NCBI GenBank assembly: GCA_020639295.1
Contig: JACKGY010000006.1
Span: forward strand, 372,001-436,000
Length of the DNA stretch: 64,000 nucleotides
Source: Planctomycetota bacterium
Lineage (GTDB): Bacteria > Planctomycetota > GCA-002687715 > DRQF01
Reading direction: 5' to 3'
Every line of letters begins with the position of its first letter. Positions within the stretch are counted from its first letter, which is position 1. Below the pieces are notes generated by a model, which saw only the letters and a program-made list of their open reading frames with translations, was not told where the DNA came from and did no database searches. Shown here piece by piece: positions 55,261-62,472 of the stretch. A program made the position numbers and the translations under genes.

Positions 55261-58200
55261 ATGACCGATCGCCACCCGCCCCATCTCGGCCGCGCCGCCC
55301 TGCTGATCCTGGGCTGGCTGCTCCTGGCCGGCCTGGTCCAGGCCCAGCCACGCAGCATCCGCTTCCGGCCGGTGGTCGACGACCGCGACCGGGTCTACGG
55401 CAGCGCCGTGCGCTTCCTGTTCCAGGACGCGCGCGGCTACGTCTGGTACCGGACCGACACGGGACTGCATCGCCATGACGGCCGGAACACCATCGAGGTC
55501 GTGGTGCGGGAGGACGACGAGGACATCAGCCGCGCCCTGCCCTCGGACTACGCCCTGGCCCCCGATGGCAGCCTCTACTTCGCCACCCGCTTCGGCATCC
55601 GCCGCTACTCGTACCACCAGGGTGGCTGCGTCTCGCCGCCGCGACCGACGCCGGCCAGCTTCTACTCCGACATCGAGTTCGATGGCGATGGTCGACTATG
55701 GGTCGTGCTCGACGGCCAGCTCCGCCGGGCGGAGAGCGCGGAAGCGACTCCGGAGCCGGTCGTGCTGGAACCCGCGATCGAGCTGGGCGAGATCCGCTGC
55801 CTGTGGCGCGACCGCTCCGGGCGGATTTGGATCGGCGACTCCGAGGGCCGGCTCCTGGCGGTCCGCGGCGACCGGATCGAGAAGCACTTCGATCTGGCCT
55901 TCCTGCCCAAGGAGGAGCGTTTCGTCATCGCCATGAGCCAGTCGGCCCGCGGCGCCATCTACGCCCGCACCTCCGCCTCGATCCTCGCCATCGACGAGGC
56001 CCACCAGCGGCTGGAGCGCCTCGATCCGGTCGGCGACGGCGGCAACTTCCTGGCCTTCCTGGAGGACCGCGGCGGTCGTCACTGGTACGGGACGGATCGC
56101 GGGCTCTGGCTTCTCGACGAGTACGGCCTGCAGAACTTCAAGGCCGAGGCCGACGATCTGTTCAGCCTGCCGGACTCCCGCGTGAGCGGTCTGCTCGAGG
56201 ACGAGAGCGGCGCGATCTGGGTGTCGACCTACCGGGGCATCGCGCGTTTCGACGGCCGGCTCGACCGCTTCCGCTTCCTGGCCGTGGAGCGGGGCGAGAC
56301 CGACGAACGCAAGCCCGACATCGTGGCCACGATGATGCAGGACTGGACCGGACGCTCCTACATGTCGAGCCTGCGAGGGGGCCTCACCGTCTACCTGGAG
56401 GGCGACTTCAAGGGTCGCCGCATCCAGATCCCCAACGACGGCGCGCCGCCGAACGTGGCCAACAAGGTGATCGCCATGGCGCAGCTGGCCGACGGCGCGG
56501 CGATCCTGGCCACGCAGGGTCGCGGGCTGCACGTCTACTTCCCGTCGCGCGACCAGCTCCGGGAGATCCCGCTGCCTCCGGAGATGCTCGACCCGGAACC
56601 GGCGCGGCTCACCGCCCTGGCGGCGCGGGGTGACGGCCGCTGCTGGGTGGGCTCGCGTCGTCATCTGGCCCTCATGGACGCGGACTTCGTGTTCCGTTCG
56701 CCGGTGATCACGGTCTCCGAGTACGCCCCCGGCAAACCCGATCGCATCCTTCCCGGGGGCATCGCCTTGCTGGCGGACGGCGGCGCGGTGGCGATCGGCG
56801 CCAAGGAGAACGTGTTGATCGCCGGCGCCGACGGCCGCGAGCGCCAGCGTTTCTCGCTGGTCGAGCGGACCGCCGGTCGCTTCAGCGGGCGCCCGCGCAG
56901 CATCACGGTCGATCCGGACGGCGATCTCCTCATCGCCGCGAGCACGGGATTGCTCCGGGTCGATCGCCAGGGCCGGGTCGAGGCCCTGCCCAGCGATGGC
57001 GACTGGCCGCCCAGCGAGACCAGTTCCATCCTGCTCGACTCCAGGGGCAAGGCCTGGATCTCGCTTCGGCGCCATGGGCTGGTCGAACTGGACCCACGGA
57101 GCGGGCACACGATCGCGCTCTGGGATCGCGCCCAGGGGCTCCATGGCACGGAGTTCTACCTGAACGCCCGCTGGCGATCGGACGACGGCAAGCTCCTCGC
57201 CTTCGGCGGCTTCGGCGGCGCCGTCTTCTTCCGGCCGGACGCGCTCGCGCGCAAGGCGCCCGGCCCTCGGGTCGAGATCACCAACCTCGCGGTACCGGCC
57301 AACGCCGACCTCAGCCTGGCGGACGTGGGCGACAACGAGCGGTTGGTTTTGCGCCATGACGAGAGCGATCTGCTGCTCGAATTCGCCGCTCTCGACTTCA
57401 TCGCTCCGGAGAGCACGGAGTTCGCCTATCGCATCGCCGAGGAAGGCGATGCCTGGGTCCGCTGCGGGCACAGCACCACCGCGGGGTTCGTCAATCTGGC
57501 GCCCGGCGAGCACACGATCGAGATCAAGGCCCGCAACGCGGACGGGATCTGGAGCAGCGAGCCGGTCCGCCTCGTGGTCGAGGTGGTGCCGGCCTTCTGG
57601 CAGACCAGGAGGTTCACCTGGAGCATCCTGCTGCTCGGCTTCGGCCTGGTGGCGGTGACGATCCAGGCGCGGTTCGCGGCGGTCCACCGCCAGAATCGAG
57701 CCCTCGCCGACGAGATCGGCCGGCGTCAGGTGGTCGAGAACGCCCTGCGCGAGAATCGCGAGCGGCTCGAAGCCGTGTTCGACGCCGTACCCTACGACTT
57801 CTGGCAGGCGGATGCCTCCGGCGTCTACCGCTACCAGAACGAGGTCTCGATCGCGCGCTGGGGCGACAAGCGTGGCCAGCTCCTTCCCGGTGACCTCGCG
57901 CCGCCCGAGATCGGAGCGCGCTGGCGAGCGCAGTTCGAGCGCGCCCTCGCCGGAGAGAGCATCCGCGAGGAGGTGTCGATCCCGCTGTTCGGCGGTGATC
58001 TCCAGCTGATCGAGCTGGTCTCGCCGCTGGTGATCGGCGACGAGGTCTGCGGCGTCTACGGCCTGGCGATCGACATCACCCGCCTGCGCAGCGCCGAACG
58101 CGAGGCGCGCGCGCTCGACGACCAGCTCAGGCAGTCGCAGAAGATGGAGGCCATGGGTCTCCTCGCCGGCGGCGTGGCGCACGACTTCAACAACATCCTG

Positions 58201-59229
58201 ACCGGCATCCTCGGTTCGGCCGAGCTCGGCCTGCGCGCGCTCGACCTCGAGCCGCCGTCGGTCGAGAGAGCGCGGCACGATCTGGTCGAGATCCGCTCCT
58301 GCTCACGCCGGGCCAAGGACATCACCGGTCAGCTGCTGTCGTTCAGCCGCCAGGAGGCGATCGGTACCCGCATCATCGAGCTGGACCGCGTGGTCCGAGG
58401 CCTCCGCACCTTCATCCGTTCCGTGGTCCGCGACTCGGTGCAGGTGGACTTCGACCTCGAGGTGGACATTCCTCCGGTGCACGCCGATCCGACCCGGATC
58501 GAACAGGTGATCCTCAACCTGGTGATGAACGCGGCGACCGCCATCGAGCAGGTCGGCCGGATCACGATCGCGCTGCGGAGCCAGCGGCTGGACGGGCGGG
58601 GCGACTTCGCCGTCCTCGCCGTGCACGACGACGGCGTCGGCATGTCGACGGAGTTGCAGGAACGGATCTTCGCCCCCTTCTTCAGCGGATCGAAGGACCG
58701 TTCGGGGACCGGACTCGGGCTCGCCACCTCGAATCAGGCCATCGAGGAGTTCGGAGGCTGGTTCGAGGTGACCAGCGCGCCGGGCGAGGGCTCGACCTTC
58801 GAGGTCTGGCTGCCGGCCTACGATCCGAACACGACCACGACCCGCTACGGTCGCGCGGTGGTCATGCTGCACCAGGAGTCGGTGGCCAACCTGGTGCGGG
58901 CCGCGCTCGAGGAGGTCGGCTACGAGGTGAGCATCTCGATGGGCCTCGAGGACGTGCTCGAGGCCTTCAGCGACGAGGGCGAGGCCTTCAGCCTGATCGT
59001 GAGCGATGCCCGGCTGCTCCAGCGCCAGACCGGTCGGCTCCTGGCGCGTCTGCGGACGACCCAACCCCGACTCGGCATCCTGGTGCTGCTCGGACCGGAG
59101 GAAGACGCGCGCGGGGCCGCGGAGCTGGGCGTCGCCGACTACGAGGTCCTGCGCCGCCCCTTCGCGCATGCCGGTCTCATGGCCGCGATCCGACGTTTCC
59201 GCGGCCGCCGGACCACGGCGGCGAACTGA
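55261..59229 (+). CDS. Hybrid sensor histidine kinase with periplasmic propeller domain
   Basis: 1322 aa from ATG 55261 (an in-frame ATG at 55222 adds 13 residues). A signal anchor is followed by two-component regulator propeller repeats (about 35-680), a Y_Y_Y domain ending near 780, a membrane helix (about 786-806), a coiled linker, a PAS-like domain (about 835-950), HisKA with His974 in GGVAHDFNNILTG, an N-box (NLVMNAATAIE) and ATP lid boxes DDGVGM, SGTGLGL. The last 120 residues are a receiver-like domain without the usual acidic pair (VMLHQES in its place) but with an aspartate in IVSDARL. It probably senses a signal outside the cell. It is convergent with the FixJ-type regulator gene, 24 bp apart. 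Confidence 0.93.
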   Translation: MTDRHPPHLGRAALLILGWLLLAGLVQAQPRSIRFRPVVDDRDRVYGSAVRFLFQDARGYVWYRTDTGLHRHDGRNTIEVVVREDDEDISRALPSDYALAPDGSLYFATRFGIRRYSYHQGGCVSPPRPTPASFYSDIEFDGDGRLWVVLDGQLRRAESAEATPEPVVLEPAIELGEIRCLWRDRSGRIWIGDSEGRLLAVRGDRIEKHFDLAFLPKEERFVIAMSQSARGAIYARTSASILAIDEAHQRLERLDPVGDGGNFLAFLEDRGGRHWYGTDRGLWLLDEYGLQNFKAEADDLFSLPDSRVSGLLEDESGAIWVSTYRGIARFDGRLDRFRFLAVERGETDERKPDIVATMMQDWTGRSYMSSLRGGLTVYLEGDFKGRRIQIPNDGAPPNVANKVIAMAQLADGAAILATQGRGLHVYFPSRDQLREIPLPPEMLDPEPARLTALAARGDGRCWVGSRRHLALMDADFVFRSPVITVSEYAPGKPDRILPGGIALLADGGAVAIGAKENVLIAGADGRERQRFSLVERTAGRFSGRPRSITVDPDGDLLIAASTGLLRVDRQGRVEALPSDGDWPPSETSSILLDSRGKAWISLRRHGLVELDPRSGHTIALWDRAQGLHGTEFYLNARWRSDDGKLLAFGGFGGAVFFRPDALARKAPGPRVEITNLAVPANADLSLADVGDNERLVLRHDESDLLLEFAALDFIAPESTEFAYRIAEEGDAWVRCGHSTTAGFVNLAPGEHTIEIKARNADGIWSSEPVRLVVEVVPAFWQTRRFTWSILLLGFGLVAVTIQARFAAVHRQNRALADEIGRRQVVENALRENRERLEAVFDAVPYDFWQADASGVYRYQNEVSIARWGDKRGQLLPGDLAPPEIGARWRAQFERALAGESIREEVSIPLFGGDLQLIELVSPLVIGDEVCGVYGLAIDITRLRSAEREARALDDQLRQSQKMEAMGLLAGGVAHDFNNILTGILGSAELGLRALDLEPPSVERARHDLVEIRSCSRRAKDITGQLLSFSRQEAIGTRIIELDRVVRGLRTFIRSVVRDSVQVDFDLEVDIPPVHADPTRIEQVILNLVMNAATAIEQVGRITIALRSQRLDGRGDFAVLAVHDDGVGMSTELQERIFAPFFSGSKDRSGTGLGLATSNQAIEEFGGWFEVTSAPGEGSTFEVWLPAYDPNTTTTRYGRAVVMLHQESVANLVRAALEEVGYEVSISMGLEDVLEAFSDEGEAFSLIVSDARLLQRQTGRLLARLRTTQPRLGILVLLGPEEDARGAAELGVADYEVLRRPFAHAGLMAAIRRFRGRRTTAAN

Positions 59230-59253
59230 GGTCGGGGCGTCACGAGCTCCCGT

Positions 59254-59931
59254 TCAACCGCGCTCGGCCGGTTGCTCGCCGTCCACGGCGGCGGCGTCCT
59301 CGGCCTGGCCACTGGCGAGCAGGACCAGGCGGACCAGGTCGGCGAGATTGTCGATCCCGGTCTTGGCCATGATGTTGGCGCGGTGGACCTGGACCGTCTT
59401 GTGACTCAGATCGAGTTCGGCCGCCACCCGCTTCGCCGGCAAGCCTCGAACCAGGTACTGGAGCACCTCGCTCTCGCGCGGCGTGAGCCGGGCCAGGCGC
59501 TTCTTCGCCCGGTCGCGGTCGGCGTGCTCGTTGCGCCACTCGCGATCGATGGCGAAGGCCTCGTGGACCCGGGCGATGAGGATGCTGGGCTCGATCGGCT
59601 TCTCGAGGAAATCGATGGCGCCGAGGCGCATGCTGTGCGCCACCATCTGAACGTTGCCATGACCGGAGACGAAGATCATCGGCAGCGGACAGCCGGTCTC
59701 GACCAGCTGCTCCTGGAGCTGGATGCCGCTGCAGCCGGGCATCTTCACATCCAAAATGAGACAGCCGGGGCTCCTCAGGTCGTCACGGCTCAGGAATTCG
59801 TCGGCCGAGGCGTACGCACGAGTCTCTATGCTCTCTCGCTCCAGGCTGCGACAGAAGAAGTTGCGCGCGTCGGCGTCATCGTCGACCACGCGAACGACGA
59901 AGTTGCTCGTGTTCGTGCCGTCCTGGTCCAT
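59254..59931 (-). CDS. FixJ/NarL-type response regulator
   Basis: 225 aa: a receiver domain (about 12-128) and a LuxR-type helix-turn-helix (about 150-205). The receiver has the acidic pair in VVDDDADA, phospho-acceptor Asp in LILDVKMPGCSG, Ser in FVSGHGN and Lys in FLEKPIE, all conserved. The output domain has LTPRESEVLQYLVRGLP and LSHKTVQVHRANIM, as in FixJ. It is likely to be active and is a plausible target of the neighbouring kinase, although the convergent orientation means they are not co-transcribed. Confidence 0.95.
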   Translation of the reverse strand: MDQDGTNTSNFVVRVVDDDADARNFFCRSLERESIETRAYASADEFLSRDDLRSPGCLILDVKMPGCSGIQLQEQLVETGCPLPMIFVSGHGNVQMVAHSMRLGAIDFLEKPIEPSILIARVHEAFAIDREWRNEHADRDRAKKRLARLTPRESEVLQYLVRGLPAKRVAAELDLSHKTVQVHRANIMAKTGIDNLADLVRLVLLASGQAEDAAAVDGEQPAERG

Positions 59932-60095
59932 GCTCGAGCCCCCCCTCCAGTGCGGTGACCACTTCCGAAATGGAGCGATGTTTCCCTGGAGCCCGATTGT
60001 GGTGATGAGGCAGCAATCGTCTCTAGGAAAAAATCTTATCCCCCGACGCGATGAACATCACTGGGGGACTCGCCCCGGGGGGCCGGGCACAGGGC
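59932..60095. other. Spacer between the response regulator and STAS genes
   Basis: 164 bp with an A-rich stretch, GGAAAAAATCTTATC, at about 60028, lower in GC than its surroundings. It could hold a promoter for the regulator gene, but I cannot place boxes with confidence. Confidence 0.4.
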
Positions 60096-60455
60096 TCAGA
60101 GGGCGTTCCGCGGGCTCACCGATTCGATCGCGAAGCTGGCGTCCAGGCGTGCGAGCCGGAGCAGTTCGAGCGCGGCCGGGTCGGCCACCTTCAGTCTTAT
60201 CTCGTGTCGAGGTTCGACCTTGCGGCGCAGCACCAGGAGCATGCCGATGGCGGCCGAGGTGAAGTCGGTGACCGCGGAGAGGTCCACCACCGTGGGCCTC
60301 GACTTGCGGTCGCAGAAGACCTGACCGAAGTCCCGGAACAGGGCGAAGTCGAAGCGTCCGGCGACGTCGACCTGGCGGTGCGCGAGCTCCTCGCAGATCT
60401 TCACCGCTCCGCGCGGGACGAAACGTCGCCTCGTCCGTCTCTTCACCGTCGCCAT
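60096..60455 (-). CDS. STAS-domain protein (anti-anti-sigma or SpoIIAA-like)
   Basis: 119 aa. The STAS pattern is TVVDLSAVTDFTSAAIGMLL, with the usual position of the phosphorylated serine occupied by the S in FTSAAIG, and a strand-helix order typical of the fold. Such proteins bind anti-sigma or kinase partners. The ATG at 60455 is chosen from the start of the conserved fold; a very basic stretch (VKRRTRRR) precedes it. The gene lies just upstream of the regulator and could belong to the same regulatory cascade. Confidence 0.82.
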   Translation of the reverse strand: MATVKRRTRRRFVPRGAVKICEELAHRQVDVAGRFDFALFRDFGQVFCDRKSRPTVVDLSAVTDFTSAAIGMLLVLRRKVEPRHEIRLKVADPAALELLRLARLDASFAIESVSPRNAL

Positions 60456-60622
60456 GCATGGCCTCCGTCGCGAGGGACCCGGCTCATCGGGCCGGGGGGT
60501 CCTGAATGCAGACCTTCCCATCGAGACGAAACCGGCTCTACGTTGACGAAAAGGCCGGGGGGTAAAGACCTTACCCGCTTCCGGCGAGGGTCCCGCCGTG
60601 CCCGACGCGGACGCGACATGGA

Positions 60623-60663
60623 CAAGGCCGACCGGCGCCGGAGGGGGCGACCGATCGGCCTTG
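60623..60663. terminator. Hairpin downstream of the selenoprotein candidate
   Basis: CAAGGCCGA at 60623-60631 pairs perfectly with TCGGCCTTG at 60655-60663. It lies 18 bp beyond the final stop codon on the minus strand. No T-run follows, so it may be a weak or Rho-assisted terminator. Confidence 0.55.
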
Positions 60664-60681
60664 CGGGTTACGAGGAGCGGG

Positions 60682-61263
60682 TCAGCTCTCCTTCTTCACC
60701 AGGCTCTTGGTGGCGAAGGCGGTGACCTTGAACTTGCCGGATCCCTCGATCAGTTCCTTGGCGGACTTCTCGGTCAGGATGCCGGCCTTCTTGGCATGAA
60801 CCTCGACCGTGTGGGCGTCGCCATCGGTGTAGGCGAAGATGGCCCCGTCGAGCTTTTCAAGCGTCTCACGGACGCTCTTGGCGGTGTCCTGTCAGGCAAG
60901 GCCGTCGACGGTGATCGTGGTCACCTCGACGGCTTTCGCGACCTCGGACTTCTCGAGCGACCGGACGCGGCAGCGGATCTTGCCGAGCAGCTCGTCCATC
61001 GCCTCCTTGGTCGGCGTCTTGTCCTTCTTCATCCGGATGACGGCGCGCGCGGTGGTGTCCACCACGACCGACTGCAGCCCATCCAACTTGTCGAGAGCCT
61101 CACGGGCCCTCTTGGCCGTCTTGGCCGCGCCTCAACCGCCGATGCCGGCGATCTGGGCGATCCAGACCACCTCGTTCGTCTGCTTCGGGGCCGGATCGTC
61201 CTGAGCGAGGGTCGTACCGGTGACGACCATCAGGGCGACCAGCCCGAGAAGGAAGCGATTCAT
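60682..61263 (-). CDS. Predicted secreted selenoprotein: two HMA-like domains with two UGA codons
   Basis: 193 codons in one frame, interrupted only by TGA at codons 44 (61132-61134) and 124 (60892-60894). The ATG at 61263 has GGAGAA upstream and a clear signal peptide (LVALMVVTGTTLAQ). Two heavy-metal-associated-like domains follow: the first has AGIGGU-GAAKT-AKRAREAL, then LQSVVVD; the second has VDGLAU-QDT-AKSVRETL, then HTVEVHAKK. In the second, U occupies the first Cys of the family's CxxC and T the second, giving UxxT; in the first the spacing is two residues longer (UxxxxT). If UGA is read as selenocysteine the protein has two Sec and a final UGA stop at 60682. A hairpin follows each UGA at the right place. 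Gene calling would split it into fragments. Function is inferred to be metal or redox handling in the periplasm. Confidence 0.83.
60859..60877 (-). promoter_or_regulatory. Predicted SECIS hairpin for the second UGA
   Basis: Minus strand, bases 15-33 after the UGA: GAGCGTC, loop CGTGA, GACGCTT. Six Watson-Crick pairs and one G-U pair. The loop has G at position 2, as expected for bacterial SECIS elements. Confidence 0.7.
61093..61111 (-). promoter_or_regulatory. Predicted SECIS hairpin for the first UGA
   Basis: Minus strand, bases 21-39 after the UGA: GAGGGCC, loop CGTGA, GGCTCTC. Six Watson-Crick pairs and one G-U pair. The same loop occurs in the second hairpin, while the stem differs. Confidence 0.7.
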
Positions 61264-61389
61264 GTCGTTCTCCTCGTTCGAGCCGTGAAAATGGCGCACG
61301 GTCCAGCGGGGACCGCCGCCGACAGACTGAGTTAACACCGCCCTGGGTCGGTCGCTTCCCGAAAAAGCCCGGGCTCGAAGCCGGCGACC

Positions 61390-61914
61390 TCAACCCTCGA
61401 GACGGAGACGATCGAGTTCGAGTTCGTACCAGTCGACGTCGTGATAGGCGCCGAACTTGAAGCCGACCTCGCGGAAACTGCCCGCGAGCCGGAAGCCCTG
61501 GCGGAGGTGCAGGGCCACCGAGGCCGGATTCGGGCGGGTGATCCCGGCGTAGGCCCGATGGAGATCGGTGGCCAGCAGGGCCCGGAAGAGGGCTCCGTAG
61601 AGCCGGCCGCCGAGACCCCGACCCTGGGCGGACGGCTCGAGGTAGATGGAGACCTCCACCGAGCTGTCGTAGGCGGCCTTGTCCTTGAAGGGTCCGGAGC
61701 AGGCGTAACCCAGGACGCCGCGGGCCGCGTGATCGGCAACGAAGATGCGGTGGGCCCCCTGCTCGGCGAAGCGCGCGAACCAGCGCTCGCGGTCCTCGCG
61801 GGAGCGCGGCTCGAGGTCGAAGGTGGCGACTCCGCTCAGGATGTAGCGATCGTAGAGGGCCCGGATCGCGTCGAGATCCGCCCAGGCCCCGGGCCTGATC
61901 CTGATGTCGTCCAT
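61390..61914 (-). CDS. GNAT-family N-acetyltransferase (phosphinothricin-type)
   Basis: 174 aa. The acetyl-CoA site is Q-G-R-G-L-G-G in motif A (EPSAQGRGLGGRLYGALF). The strand before it reads SSVEVSIYLEP, and the NPASVALHLRQGFRLAGSF section near residues 128-146 matches the Pat/Bar-like subfamily. These enzymes acetylate small amines, such as phosphinothricin or amino acids; the real substrate here is unknown. It is the downstream neighbour of a DUF1579 gene, 29 bp apart. Confidence 0.9.
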   Translation of the reverse strand: MDDIRIRPGAWADLDAIRALYDRYILSGVATFDLEPRSREDRERWFARFAEQGAHRIFVADHAARGVLGYACSGPFKDKAAYDSSVEVSIYLEPSAQGRGLGGRLYGALFRALLATDLHRAYAGITRPNPASVALHLRQGFRLAGSFREVGFKFGAYHDVDWYELELDRLRLEG

Positions 61915-61943
61915 CGTCGCCTACCCGCCCGACCGGCCGCGAT

Positions 61944-62414
61944 TCAGCCCTCGCGGCGGTAGTCGCCTTCCATGAAGGAAGCCCAGTTCTCGCCGTCGAG
62001 CGAGACTTCCATGACGAAGGAGTAGCGCCCCGCCGCGGCTTCCGCGAGTTCGAAGGTGGTGCGGCTCTTCACCGTCGGATTCTCGCCGACCAGCCGGAGC
62101 CGGTCGCCCTCGAAGCCGCCGCTGAACACGTTGCAGGGAGTTCCCATCGAATCCCACCAGTGCATCCGGTAGAGCCCGGAGCTCGCGTCGTGGCTGAGGA
62201 CGCCGTGACCCTCGTAGGTGGTGACCCCGCCCATGCTCTGGCGATAGTCCTGGATCACCGCGAAGCCGCCCAGGGCGGCCCGGTTGTCGATCTCGGCCTC
62301 GGCGACGTGACCCTCGGGGGACCAGGGCGAAGGGTGCATCTGCTCCTTGCCGACCCAGCGGCCGACCAGGACGTCCAGAGCCCGGTGGAATTCGTTCGGA
62401 CCCGGCATCTCCAT
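61944..62414 (-). CDS. DUF1579 family protein
   Basis: 156 aa. LVGRWVGKEQMHPSPWSPEG and the later GVTTYEGHGVLSHDASSGLY and YRMHWWDSMG sections are typical of the DUF1579 beta-barrel family, whose function is unknown. It is one domain with no signal peptide. ATG at 62414 has a strong AAGGAGG ribosome-binding site with good spacing. It may be co-transcribed with the GNAT gene downstream. Confidence 0.88.
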   Translation of the reverse strand: MEMPGPNEFHRALDVLVGRWVGKEQMHPSPWSPEGHVAEAEIDNRAALGGFAVIQDYRQSMGGVTTYEGHGVLSHDASSGLYRMHWWDSMGTPCNVFSGGFEGDRLRLVGENPTVKSRTTFELAEAAAGRYSFVMEVSLDGENWASFMEGDYRREG

Positions 62415-62472
62415 GGCGATCCTCCTTTGGTCCACGATCCTGCCAGGAAGCTCCCCCCGGCGCCAGCACCGG

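Noticed and set aside
60682..61263. Genome-wide reassignment of TGA as a sense codon
   Set aside because: Most genes here end in TGA (for example those at 7882, 24332, 33742 and 40000) and have normal length with that stop, so TGA is a working stop.
60682..61263. Simple pseudogene with two nonsense mutations
   Set aside because: The frame is otherwise intact for 193 codons, with signal peptide, ribosome-binding site and no frameshift, and both stops fall at the family's metal-binding position. Still possible, but less likely.
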